Of a stretch of DNA of 39,838 nt, positions 7,693 to 14,586 are shown one piece after another; the first letter of the stretch is position 1; the number at the start of each line of letters is the position of its first letter. Made by a program: the position numbers and the translations under genes. The notes beneath the pieces are model-generated. The model had not been told where the DNA came from. It was given only the letters and a program-made list of their open reading frames with translations, and did not search any database. The DNA is from CAZKTF01 sp964555565. Its GTDB lineage: Bacteria > Planctomycetota > JAJSAM01 > JAKLKS01. Where the stretch lies: NCBI GenBank assembly GCA_964555565.1, contig CAZKTF010000006.1, positions 1 to 39,838 on the forward strand. Reading direction: 5' to 3'.

Positions 7693-8445
7693 TTACTTCG
7701 ACTGCGCGGTCGCCGCGTCCCGCGGGACGAGGACGACGATCTCGACCCGGCGGTTCCGTGCCTTCCCCGCGGCGGTCTTGTTGTCCGCCAGCGGCTGCGT
7801 CTCGCCCCGCGACGCCGGGATGAGCCGCTCCGGCTCGAGCCCGCTGCTCTTCACCATGTAGCGGACGACACTGAGGGCCCTCTCGGCCCCCAGCTCGAAG
7901 TTGTCCACGAAGTTCGACTTGCGGATCGGGTCGGTGTCGGTGTGCCCCTCGACCCGGATGGAGTAGCCGGCGAAGCGCTCCTTCAGCTCCTTGGCCACGG
8001 CATCCACGCTCTTCTTCCCCTGGACGGCGAGGTCCTTCGAGCCCGGCGAGAACGTGATGTCGGCGGGGAGCGAGATCGCGATGTTCCCGTCCGCGGTGAC
8101 CGAGACCTTCCCGCCGCCGCCGATCTTCTCCTGCATCTGGCGGGCGGCCTCCTCGAGGTTCGCGTCCGAGGGGGCCGGGGCAGGCGCGGCGGCCGTGGCG
8201 GCCGCGGCCCTGTCCTTCAGCGCGAGGTTCTCGGACTCCAGCGTCGCGATCCGGGTCTTGGCCTCCTCGAGCTGGCTCACGGAAGCGGCCCGGGCGTTCC
8301 TCTCGTCCGAGAGCTGTCCGGACGCGTCCGCGGACTCGCGCTCCTTCTCCAGGTAGCGCTGCCTCCAGTCGGTGGAAGCGCAGCCGGTCGCTGCGAGGAC
8401 GAGGACGCCGGACGCCAGCCAGGACCCCGCGGAGCGCATCGCCAT
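7693..8445 (-). CDS. OmpA/Pal-family peptidoglycan-associated lipoprotein
   Basis: This 250-aa protein has a signal peptide ending in the lipobox AATGC (lipidated C22). A coiled-coil stretch (about 28-80, rich in E/R/L heptads) and an Ala/Pro linker precede the C-terminal OmpA domain (about 125-245). That domain carries GHTDTDP, the ELGAERALSV helix and KARNRRVEI, the segments that hold the diaminopimelate-binding Asp and Arg in Pal/MotB-type domains. It probably tethers the outer membrane to peptidoglycan. GAGGAGGG precedes the ATG by eight bases. A strong promoter lies at 8572-8600. It is transcribed alone. Confidence 0.9.
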   Translation of the reverse strand: MAMRSAGSWLASGVLVLAATGCASTDWRQRYLEKERESADASGQLSDERNARAASVSQLEEAKTRIATLESENLALKDRAAAATAAAPAPAPSDANLEEAARQMQEKIGGGGKVSVTADGNIAISLPADITFSPGSKDLAVQGKKSVDAVAKELKERFAGYSIRVEGHTDTDPIRKSNFVDNFELGAERALSVVRYMVKSSGLEPERLIPASRGETQPLADNKTAAGKARNRRVEIVVLVPRDAATAQSK

Positions 8446-8571
8446 CGGTAAAACCCTCCTCGGCCTGCTCGGTCGGAGACTGAGTACCCACAGCCCGGGC
8501 GCGGCACCCGCCGCATGCCCATTCGGACGTCAGGACATCGGATCCGCGGCGGGTTTCCTTGAGCCTGTTGA

Positions 8572-8600
8572 ATTGTACGACCTCCGAGGACGGGCGTCAA
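8572..8600 (-). promoter_or_regulatory. Sigma70-type promoter of the OmpA-family gene
   Basis: On the minus strand TTGACG (8600-8595), a 17-nt spacer and TACAAT (8577-8572) match the housekeeping consensus at 10 of 12 positions. The implied start is near 8565, giving a leader of about 120 nt to the ATG at 8445. The rest of the 316-bp gap 8446-8761 shows no gene. Confidence 0.7.
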
Positions 8601-8761
8601 GGCGAATCCACAATTTGTTGGGGACGAAAGTGGGAAAGGGCCCGACCGCTCGGGGATCGACACGGCGACGGGGGCCAGCCTCCCCGCCTCCGGCAGGCGC
8701 GACGGCACGGCGATCGAGAGTACGCCCCGGGGGGGACGGACGGGGGAGCGGCGGCGCCCGG

Positions 8762-9580
8762 CTACTTCGGAAGCACCAGGGCGTCGAGGAGGGCGCGCAG
8801 GTCCCGGTGGAACAGGAGGAGGACCGCCCCGCCGAGGGCGAGGAAGGGGCCGAAGGGGATCTCGCGGTCGCGCGTGAACAGCAGCCTCGTGAGCCCGACC
8901 ACGGTCCCGGCGAAGCTGGCCAGCACGAGCGCCAGGAGGGCGTCCACCGGCCCGACGAAGGTCCCGATCATCCCCAGGAACTTGGCGTCCCCGAGGCCCA
9001 TGGCCTCGCGGCCCATGGCCTTCTCCCCGGCCCAGGCCACGACCCGGAGCACCCCCCATCCCGCGAGGAACCCCGCCAGCGCGAGGATCGCCGCGGCCCC
9101 GGCCGCCGGGAGGGTGCCGAGGAGCCGATCGGCGAGCCAGGGGTCCCGGAGGAGGAGGGTCTCCGGGGCCATCGTCGAGGTGAGGAGCAGCCCGACCGCC
9201 GCACCCGGGAGCGTGATGGCGTCGGGCAGGAGCCGCCGGTCGAGGTCGATGACGGAGGCCGCGAGGAGCGACCCGAGGAGGAACAGCGCCGGCAGGAGCC
9301 GGAGGTAGGCCTCCGGGCGGGCGAGGAGGCCCGGCCGGTCCACCACCGCCCAGGCCGCGAGCGCGAAGAGCGCCCCGGTCGCGGCCTCGACCACCGCGTA
9401 CCGGACAGCGATCGGCCCCCTGCAGGAGCGGCAGCGGCCGCGGAGGAGGAGCCAGGAGAGGACCGGGACGTTGTCGTGCCAGCGGATGAGGGCCCCGCAG
9501 GCGGGACAGGAGGAGCGGGGGGTGACGATGGAGCGGCCGTCCGGGAGCCTGAGGATGACGACGTTCAGGAAGGACCCCAC
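8762..9580 (-). CDS. pilD: Prepilin peptidase / N-methyltransferase PilD
   Basis: This bifunctional aspartic protease and methylase matures type IV prepilins in the inner membrane. From the GTG at 9580 it has 272 aa. The N-terminal methylase domain has GSFLNVV and a zinc tetracysteine (C25/C28, C50/C53). The peptidase part has D112 in VIDLDRRLLPD and D198 in the GLGDAK motif, the two catalytic aspartates. The GTG start removes half of the first membrane helix. The frame stays open to about 9635 (coding AAPLRALLYAASGSLGLIV-like residues), so a non-ATG start further upstream, overlapping the acetyltransferase gene, is likely. It serves the pilTBC machinery. Confidence 0.92.
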   Translation of the reverse strand: MGSFLNVVILRLPDGRSIVTPRSSCPACGALIRWHDNVPVLSWLLLRGRCRSCRGPIAVRYAVVEAATGALFALAAWAVVDRPGLLARPEAYLRLLPALFLLGSLLAASVIDLDRRLLPDAITLPGAAVGLLLTSTMAPETLLLRDPWLADRLLGTLPAAGAAAILALAGFLAGWGVLRVVAWAGEKAMGREAMGLGDAKFLGMIGTFVGPVDALLALVLASFAGTVVGLTRLLFTRDREIPFGPFLALGGAVLLLFHRDLRALLDALVLPK

Positions 9581-9632
9581 GATGAGGCCGAGGGACCCCG
9601 AGGCGGCGTAGAGGAGCGCCCGCAGCGGCGCC

Positions 9633-10199
9633 TCAGCGATGGGCGGCAGGGGTCTCCCCCTCGGGGGCGAGCTTGCCGCGACGCTCCCGGTAGCGGGCCC
9701 CGCACTCCGGGCAGGCTCGGCCCCCCCTCGCCGCCCGGGCGGGAAGGACCACGCCGCAGGCGCACACCCACCCGGTCCGCCGGGCGGGGACCCCGACGAC
9801 GAGCGCGTAGTCCGGGACGTCCCTCGTGACGACGGCGCCGGCCCCGACGAGGGCGTAGCGCCCGATCTCCCGGCCGCAGACCACCGTGCAGTTCGCCCCG
9901 AGCGTGGCCCCCTTCCGCACGAGCGTCGGCCGGTACTCGTGCCTGCGCGGGACGTGGCTCCGGGGGTTCAGGACGTTGGTGAAGACCATGGAGGGGCCGC
10001 AGAAGACGTCGTCCTCCAGCGTCACCCCCTCGTAGAGGGAGACGTTGTTCTGGACCTTGCAGTTGCGCCCGAGGACGACCCCCTTCGCCACGAAGACGTT
10101 CTGGCCCAGGTTCGAGCCGGGCCCCACGCGGGCCCCCCCCATCACGTGCGAGAAATGCCATACCTTCACCCCCGGGGCGAGTTCCGCTCCGGGGTCCAC
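9633..10199 (-). CDS. Left-handed beta-helix sugar N-acetyltransferase (WbpD/WlbB-like) with zinc ribbon
   Basis: The hexapeptide-repeat acyltransferase domain (about 1-145; VWHFSHVMGGARVG, GQNVFV, LGANCTVVCG, VGAGAVVTRDVPDYALVVGVPAR) is typical of enzymes that acetylate UDP-amino sugars for surface glycans. A C-terminal CxC...CxxC zinc-ribbon-like tail follows. From the GTG at 10199 it has 188 aa. An in-frame CTG at 10238 preceded by GAGGAG, with TATAAT at 10271-10266 further upstream, gives a more complete N-terminus (DTRAPFVHPTAVVDPGA) and may be the true start. The 3' end overlaps the likely 5' end of pilD, suggesting coupling. Substrate is inferred from the family. Confidence 0.88.
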   Translation of the reverse strand: MDPGAELAPGVKVWHFSHVMGGARVGPGSNLGQNVFVAKGVVLGRNCKVQNNVSLYEGVTLEDDVFCGPSMVFTNVLNPRSHVPRRHEYRPTLVRKGATLGANCTVVCGREIGRYALVGAGAVVTRDVPDYALVVGVPARRTGWVCACGVVLPARAARGGRACPECGARYRERRGKLAPEGETPAAHR

Positions 10200-10265
10200 G
10201 ACGGCCGTCGGGTGGACGAAGGGAGCGCGGGTGTCCAGGGGTCGGATCTCCTCGGCGGGCGGGGG

Positions 10266-10271
10266 ATTATA
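10266..10271 (-). promoter_or_regulatory. Consensus -10 box upstream of the acetyltransferase gene
   Basis: A perfect TATAAT on the minus strand lies 28 bp before the in-frame CTG at 10238. The implied transcript would start near 10259 and place GAGGAG just before that codon. No good -35 is seen at 16-18 nt. Confidence 0.4.
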
Positions 10272-10332
10272 CGCATCGGCGAGGGCCTCGCGTGCCGCGT
10301 TTCGAGGGTCCGCGCGCTGGAGGAAAAGGATG

Positions 10333-10360
10333 TTGACTGACCTCGGGCCTCTGCTAAAGT
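10333..10360 (+). promoter_or_regulatory. Candidate promoter of the lipoprotein gene at 10459
   Basis: TTGACT (10333-10338), a 16-nt spacer and TAAAGT (10355-10360) lie about 100 bp upstream of the ATG. Confidence 0.5.
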
Positions 10361-10458
10361 CTGGCCCCGTCTACCGGGCACAGACGGTTTCGGGGCACGG
10401 ACCGTTCTCGGGGGGGCGAAAGCCGGGGACGGGCTTCCGTCGGTCGGAAGGGAGACCA

Positions 10459-11247
10459 ATGATCACGAAGAGCGCGTTCGCGGCCGTCCTCGGGTCGGTC
10501 GCCGTCGCCTGCCTGTCCGCCGGCTGCGTGAGCTTCCCCGACACGGAGGTCCCCACGCCGCCGTGGTTCGACAGCGGGTCCCACCCGTCCCCGCACCACG
10601 ACGACGCGGAGGCGACGCTGTACCCGCTGCGCTCCTCGGCGGTGAAGGCCGAAGTGGACAAGGAGTTCGAGGCCCAGCACCCCGGCTTCATGGGCTGGTT
10701 CTTCTCCTACTGGAAGGACCGGCTGCTCGACCTGCAGGACGTCGTGTCGGCCGACATCGCCGTGGGCCGCGGCCTCGGCGTCAACTTCCGCCCGACCGAG
10801 TACGCCCAGGTCGGCCTCGGCTGGTACGACGGGGTGAAGGTGGGCTGGCGGCAGCGCGCGGCCGGCTGGTGGGACGAGAAGCGGGTCGAGCGCGGCGCCT
10901 CCGCCTTCTACTGGATGGAGATCGACCGCAAGGCCCGCTGGGGCACCAAGACGCTCTTCGGCCAGGACTACGAGTACACCGGCTGGGACATCTGGGAGGA
11001 CCACACCAACAAGCGCTGCGAGCACGACTGGTCGGACTTCGGCGCCGGCTTCACGCTGGCGTTCCTCGGCGCGGACGTGAACCTCTCGCCCGGCGAGTTC
11101 GTGGACTTCGTCGCGGGCATCTTCCCGGTGACGTTCATCCAGAACTGCCTCGGCTACCACAACCCCACCTTCGACCTCTCGGGGGACGACACCTGGAGCC
11201 AGCTCCGCGACCAGCTCGTGCGGGAGCGGGGGATCTCCGAGGAGTAG
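10459..11247 (+). CDS. Putative exported lipoprotein, unknown function
   Basis: This 262-aa protein has a signal peptide and Cys at 23 after SAG, so it is probably a lipoprotein. The mature protein is rich in aromatic residues with alternating small/aromatic pattern. Segments such as IAVGRGLGVNFRPTEYAQVGLGW, KVGWRQRAAGWW and ADVNLSPGEFVDFVAGIFPV look like beta-strands of an envelope protein. The repeated glycine/aromatic pattern is compatible with a small outer-membrane barrel or sheet, but I recognise no named family. The ATG at 10459 has GGAAGGGAG a few bases upstream. Its downstream terminator-like hairpin lies beyond the 300-bp element (11262-11561). Confidence 0.82.
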   Translation: MITKSAFAAVLGSVAVACLSAGCVSFPDTEVPTPPWFDSGSHPSPHHDDAEATLYPLRSSAVKAEVDKEFEAQHPGFMGWFFSYWKDRLLDLQDVVSADIAVGRGLGVNFRPTEYAQVGLGWYDGVKVGWRQRAAGWWDEKRVERGASAFYWMEIDRKARWGTKTLFGQDYEYTGWDIWEDHTNKRCEHDWSDFGAGFTLAFLGADVNLSPGEFVDFVAGIFPVTFIQNCLGYHNPTFDLSGDDTWSQLRDQLVRERGISEE

Positions 11248-11261
11248 CCGGTCCTTTGAGT

Positions 11262-11561
11262 CCCTATCACAATGCCCCGTGGCCGCGTTGCCGCCCCGGC
11301 GGGCCAGATGGTAGGCGGGCGGCCGAAGGCGACCTGCGGAGCCGGTCGCCGAGGCCGAGCGGGGGAGCCGGAGGCGACCCCCCGCGTCCCAACACCGCAG
11401 ATGGCCCGCCCGGGCGGCAACCCGGAGGGCCGGGCGCGATGAGCGGCGCCTGGCGGCCGATCGCCTCCTCGGAGACTCGTTCCATGGAGTCACCGTCGTC
11501 GGCGATCGGCCGCCATGCTTGCTCCTCGTCCCGGCGCGGCTCACGCGGCATTGTGATAGGG
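11262..11561. repeat. 300-bp structured element with terminal inverted repeats
   Basis: Exact 15-nt inverted ends CCCTATCACAATGCC (11262-11276) and its complement (11547-11561) enclose 300 bp. Pairing continues outward to 11258/11565 with one G-T pair and inward (CGTG with CACG at 11278-11281/11542-11545), for about 25 paired positions. Inside are several GC hairpins. The clearest is a perfect 14-bp stem (11452-11465 with 11501-11514) with a nested GACTC/GAGTC pair, plus GCGGGGG/CCCCCGC and GGCGACC/GGTCGCC stems. It codes for nothing recognisable. It could be a MITE-like insertion or a multi-stem RNA. No second copy is in the window. Confidence 0.65.
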
Positions 11562-12260
11562 GCTCTTGACCGACAGCGACCATCGAGGGGCGGCCCCGCG
11601 GCCGCCCCTCCTGATTCCCGGGGACCGCGGGCGGCCGCCGCGCTGCTGGCCGCGGCCCTCCTCCTCCCGGCCTGCGCCCTGTTCTCCTCCGGGGCCGCGG
11701 CGCGGGTCCACTTCGCGGCCGCGGTCCGGGCGGCGAGGGCGGAGGACTACCCGCTGGCGCGGGAGGAGCTGGACGCGGCGCTCCGGGAGGAGCCGGGCTT
11801 CATGGACGCGCTGCTGTTCCGGGGACAGGTGGAGGAGAGGACCGGCGACCTCGAGACGGCCGCGGGCTGGTTCACCCGCGCGCTGGAGACCGACCCGACC
11901 TACACCCCGGCCGGGAACCTCCTCGGCATCGTCCGTCTCCGGCAGGGGAAGTTCGAGGAGGCGGAGGCCGCCTTCCGGCGGTGCACGGAGGTCGCCCCCA
12001 CCCTCACCGAGGGGTGGATCAACCTGGGCCTCCTCCGGCTCCAGCTCGGGGACCCCGCGACCGCCCGGGCGGCCTTCGAGGAGGCGGTGAAGGTCGAGCC
12101 GGGGAGGCCCACCGCGCACCTCCACCTGGCCCGCGCGCGGCTGGCCGGAGGGGACCGCGACGGGGCCGAGGCCGAGGCCCGCGAGGCGCTCCGGCTCCGT
12201 CCCGGGTGGGACCGGGCGGAGGCGCTGCTGAGGGAGATCGGCGCCCCGGGGGGGCGGTAG
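11553..12260 (+). CDS. TPR-repeat lipoprotein (start uncertain)
   Basis: Four or more tetratricopeptide repeats fill the mature protein (FAAAVRAARAEDYPLAREEL, LLFRGQVEERTGDLETAAGW, GNLLGIVRLRQGKFEEAEAA, WINLGLLRLQLGDPATARAA, HLHLARARLAGGDRDGAEAE), indicating a protein-protein interaction scaffold. A hydrophobic stretch ending LLLPAC looks like a lipoprotein signal. The only standard in-frame start is the GTG at 11553, inside the right terminal repeat of the 300-bp element. The codons between it and the signal also form the 11585-11610 hairpin. The true start may be a non-standard codon nearer 11620, or the element may have displaced the original one. The TPR part is secure; the 5' end is not. 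Confidence 0.75.
   Translation: MIGALDRQRPSRGGPAAAPPDSRGPRAAAALLAAALLLPACALFSSGAAARVHFAAAVRAARAEDYPLAREELDAALREEPGFMDALLFRGQVEERTGDLETAAGWFTRALETDPTYTPAGNLLGIVRLRQGKFEEAEAAFRRCTEVAPTLTEGWINLGLLRLQLGDPATARAAFEEAVKVEPGRPTAHLHLARARLAGGDRDGAEAEAREALRLRPGWDRAEALLREIGAPGGR
11585..11610 (+). terminator. GC hairpin, possible terminator of the 10459 lipoprotein
   Basis: An 11-bp stem (11585-11595 with 11600-11610, loop of 4) is followed by CTGATTC, echoing the TTTGATTCC after the terminator at 5113-5159. It lies 340 bp after the lipoprotein stop because the 300-bp element intervenes. No T-run follows. Confidence 0.4.
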
Positions 12261-12268
12261 GCAAAGGC

Positions 12269-12297
12269 GGGGGCAGTCCCCTTCGGGGACAGCCCCC
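12269..12297. terminator. Palindrome between convergent TPR and ssb genes
   Basis: GGGGGCAGTCCCC (12269-12281) and GGGGACAGCCCCC (12285-12297) pair at 12 of 13 positions around TTC. The last base is the first base of the ssb stop triplet. It could terminate both converging transcripts. Its GGGGACwG core also resembles short dispersed palindromes seen elsewhere in this window. Confidence 0.45.
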
Positions 12298-12827
12298 TAG
12301 AAAGGGATGTCGTCCAGGTTCAGGTCGTCCGGGGGCGGGGGATCGCCGCCGGCCGTCTCGGCGACGCGGGCCGGGGCGTTCTCGGGGTCGTTCCGGTTCT
12401 CGGGGGCATTCCGGTTCTCGGGGGCATTCCGGGCCGGGGCCGCGGACTTCCGGTCGCCTCCCGGCGATCCCTCCCCGCCTCCGCCGCCCTCGCTGCGGGG
12501 ACCGCCGAGGAACTGGACCCGGTCGGCGACCACCCGGAGCTTCTTCTGCTTCGTCCCGTCCTTGCCTTCCCAGGAATCGAGCTGGAGGCGGCCCTCCACG
12601 AAGACGGACCGGCCCTTGCGGAGGTACTGGCTCGAGGTCTCCGCCTGGCGGCCCCAGACGGTGATGTCCACGAAGCAGACCTCCTCCCGCTTCTCCCCCG
12701 CCTTGTCGGTGAAGTCCCGGTTGATCGCGAGCCCCAGGTCCACCACCGCCGTCCCGCTCGGGATGTAGCGGAGCTCGGGGTCGCGCGTCAGGTTGCCGAT
12801 CAGCAGCACCTTGTTGAGAGACGCCAT
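12297..12827 (-). CDS. ssb: Single-stranded DNA-binding protein
   Basis: This 176-aa protein has an OB-fold at about 1-110 (MASLNKVLLIGNLTRDPELR, FVDITVWGRQAE, YLRKGRSVFVEGRLQ) and a disordered linker. It ends in the acidic tip DDLNLDDIPF that recruits repair and replication partners in bacterial SSBs. It protects ssDNA in the nucleoid. The linker contains a six-residue repeat (NAPENR) encoded by an 18-bp tandem repeat at 12391-12426. The ATG is preceded by GGGAGGAGG. It is a lone gene, without rpsF/rpsR neighbours. Its stop codon touches the palindrome at 12269-12297. Confidence 0.95.
   Translation of the reverse strand: MASLNKVLLIGNLTRDPELRYIPSGTAVVDLGLAINRDFTDKAGEKREEVCFVDITVWGRQAETSSQYLRKGRSVFVEGRLQLDSWEGKDGTKQKKLRVVADRVQFLGGPRSEGGGGGEGSPGGDRKSAAPARNAPENRNAPENRNDPENAPARVAETAGGDPPPPDDLNLDDIPF
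12391..12426. repeat. 18-bp tandem repeat within the ssb linker
   Basis: Two exact 18-nt units (ttccggttctcgggggca) plus partial flanking units encode NAPENR repeats in the SSB linker. The multiple of three keeps the frame, so linker length could vary by slippage. Confidence 0.8.
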
Positions 12828-12947
12828 CGAGACCTCCTCCCGGCCGTGGCCGGGCAGTTCCGACGCTCGACCTCCGTGATGCCTACGTGATCCTGACGCC
12901 CTACCGGTTACGCACGTCGATGTCCCGCCGCTGCGCCCATCAGGCGC

Positions 12948-13100
12948 CGTGTCGAAGTAACTGCTGGATTCGGCCGGCTGCGGCGGCCCATGGCTGCGTT
13001 GCGCCTCCTCGCCGACCCTCGATTCGGGTCGGCTTCGTCGGCGACGCCTTGCCCTGGGTCGCCTCGCTCGGCCTCGGTCCGACGCATTTACTTCGACACG
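12948..13100. repeat. 153-bp element bounded by 13-nt inverted repeats
   Basis: CGTGTCGAAGTAA (12948-12960) is inverted at 13088-13100; TGC continues inside both arms after one mismatch. It lies in the 321-bp space between ssb and pgi. The interior is GC-rich with short stems (GACCCTCGATTCGGGTC around 13013-13030) and no coding frame I can support. It is probably a non-autonomous insertion or a structured intergenic repeat. Confidence 0.55.
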
Positions 13101-13148
13101 ACACCTTACCCTACACCCGCCCCCGGACGCCCTGTGGAGAGCCGGCCG

Positions 13149-14522
13149 TCAGCGGCGGGCGCGGAGGCGCGCAAGGGCCTCTTCCACGCCCGGACGCCGC
13201 TCGCGGTCCTCCTCGCGGCCGAGCAGCGCCGCTGCGTTCCTCTTCACCTCCTCGACCCCGGGCTGCCCGAAGGGGTTCACCCCGGTCAGGAAGCCGGCCA
13301 GCGCGGTCGCGGTCGCGAGGAGCTGGAGGAGAGCGCCGAGGGTCTCCGCCCGGAGCGTCGGGAGGCGGATCGCCACGGCGGGCCGCCCGCGGGACGCCAG
13401 CGCCACCCGGGTGGCCGCGGCCAGGGCCCGGTGCGCGTCGCCGAGCGTGCGTCCGGCGAGCCACGGCGCCCCGGGGGGGCCGGGGACCTCGATAACAGCG
13501 TCGGTGCCGGGGTCGTCCACCTCGACGAGGACGAGCGCCTTGTCCGGGGGGCCGTCCATCCAGAGCTGGAGGAGGGAGTGCTGGTCCGCGCTCCCCACCG
13601 CGGCCGTGGCGCCGAACCCCTTCCCGTCCTTCCCGAGGCTCTCCGCCCACAGTTGCCGCCACCAGAGGGCGGTCTCGAAGAGGGAATGGCGGTAGGGGAG
13701 GAGGACGTGCCCGCTCCGGCCACGGCGCTCGGCCAGGAGGACGAGGACCAGGGCGAGCCGCAGAGCCTCGTTGCGGGCGGGGTCGGCGCTCGAGAGCGAG
13801 GCGGCGGCCGTCGCGGCGCCGGCGAGGAGCCCCCGCGCATCCACCCCCGCCGCCGCCGCCGGGAAGAGCCCCGCGGGGGACAGGACGGAGAACCGCCCCC
13901 CCACCTCGGGCGGGATCGCGAGGGCCGCGATCCGCTCCCGCTCCGCCTCCTCCCGGAGCGGGCCCTCCGAGGGGTCGGTGGTGATCACCACCCGCTCGGC
14001 CCAGTGCTGCCCCAGGGCGCGGCGGAGCCTCGGGCGCACCACCCCGTAGGCCGCCAGCGTCTCCACCGTCGTCCCGGACTTGGAGACGAAGTTCCAGGTC
14101 GTGGTGGCGGGGTCGAGCGCCTCGACGACGGGGAGGAGCGCCGCCGGGTCCACCGTGTCCAGCACGAGGACCCGCGGCCTCCCGTCCCGCGCCGCGGCGG
14201 GGAGCGAGTCCTGGAGGGGATGGGCGAGGGCGCGCACGAGCGCCCGGGCCCCGAGCGCCGAGCCCCCCATCCCGCACACCACCAGGGTCTCGCAGCGGCC
14301 CCGCAGGCGCTCCGCCTGCTCCAGCGACGCCTCCAGGAGGTCCGAGCGGTGGGGGAGGTCGAGGAACCCCGCCTTCCCTGCCTCCCGCGCCTCGAGGAGG
14401 TCGCGCTGCGCCCGTTCTGCGCGCGGCCCGGCGGACTCCAGGTCCTCCGGCGAGAGCCCGTTCCCGCGGCCGACGGTGTCGGCGAGCGCGCCCGCGATCT
14501 CCAGCGCGAGCAGGTCGGTCAT
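13149..14522 (-). CDS. pgi: Glucose-6-phosphate isomerase
   Basis: This cytosolic glycolytic/gluconeogenic enzyme interconverts glucose-6-phosphate and fructose-6-phosphate. It is 457 aa, the shorter bacterial class. SIS-fold motifs are GMGGSALG (84-91) and SKSGTTVET (147-155). Signature 1 is EVGGRFSVLSPAG, followed by GSADQHSLLQLWMDGP. The C-terminal signature NPFGQPGVEEVKR carries the catalytic Gln/Lys region. The frame is open upstream to 15101, but the ATG at 14522 gives the family-like N-terminus and fits the divergent gene at 14587; no strong ribosome site precedes it. It lies close to gpmI, but each is on its own transcript. Confidence 0.92.
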   Translation of the reverse strand: MTDLLALEIAGALADTVGRGNGLSPEDLESAGPRAERAQRDLLEAREAGKAGFLDLPHRSDLLEASLEQAERLRGRCETLVVCGMGGSALGARALVRALAHPLQDSLPAAARDGRPRVLVLDTVDPAALLPVVEALDPATTTWNFVSKSGTTVETLAAYGVVRPRLRRALGQHWAERVVITTDPSEGPLREEAERERIAALAIPPEVGGRFSVLSPAGLFPAAAAGVDARGLLAGAATAAASLSSADPARNEALRLALVLVLLAERRGRSGHVLLPYRHSLFETALWWRQLWAESLGKDGKGFGATAAVGSADQHSLLQLWMDGPPDKALVLVEVDDPGTDAVIEVPGPPGAPWLAGRTLGDAHRALAAATRVALASRGRPAVAIRLPTLRAETLGALLQLLATATALAGFLTGVNPFGQPGVEEVKRNAAALLGREEDRERRPGVEEALARLRARR

Positions 14523-14586
14523 GGGGGGAGCGTACCCGGTCCGAGGGCGGGGCGCGAATCGGCCGCGCGGATTAGGATCCAGGCCC

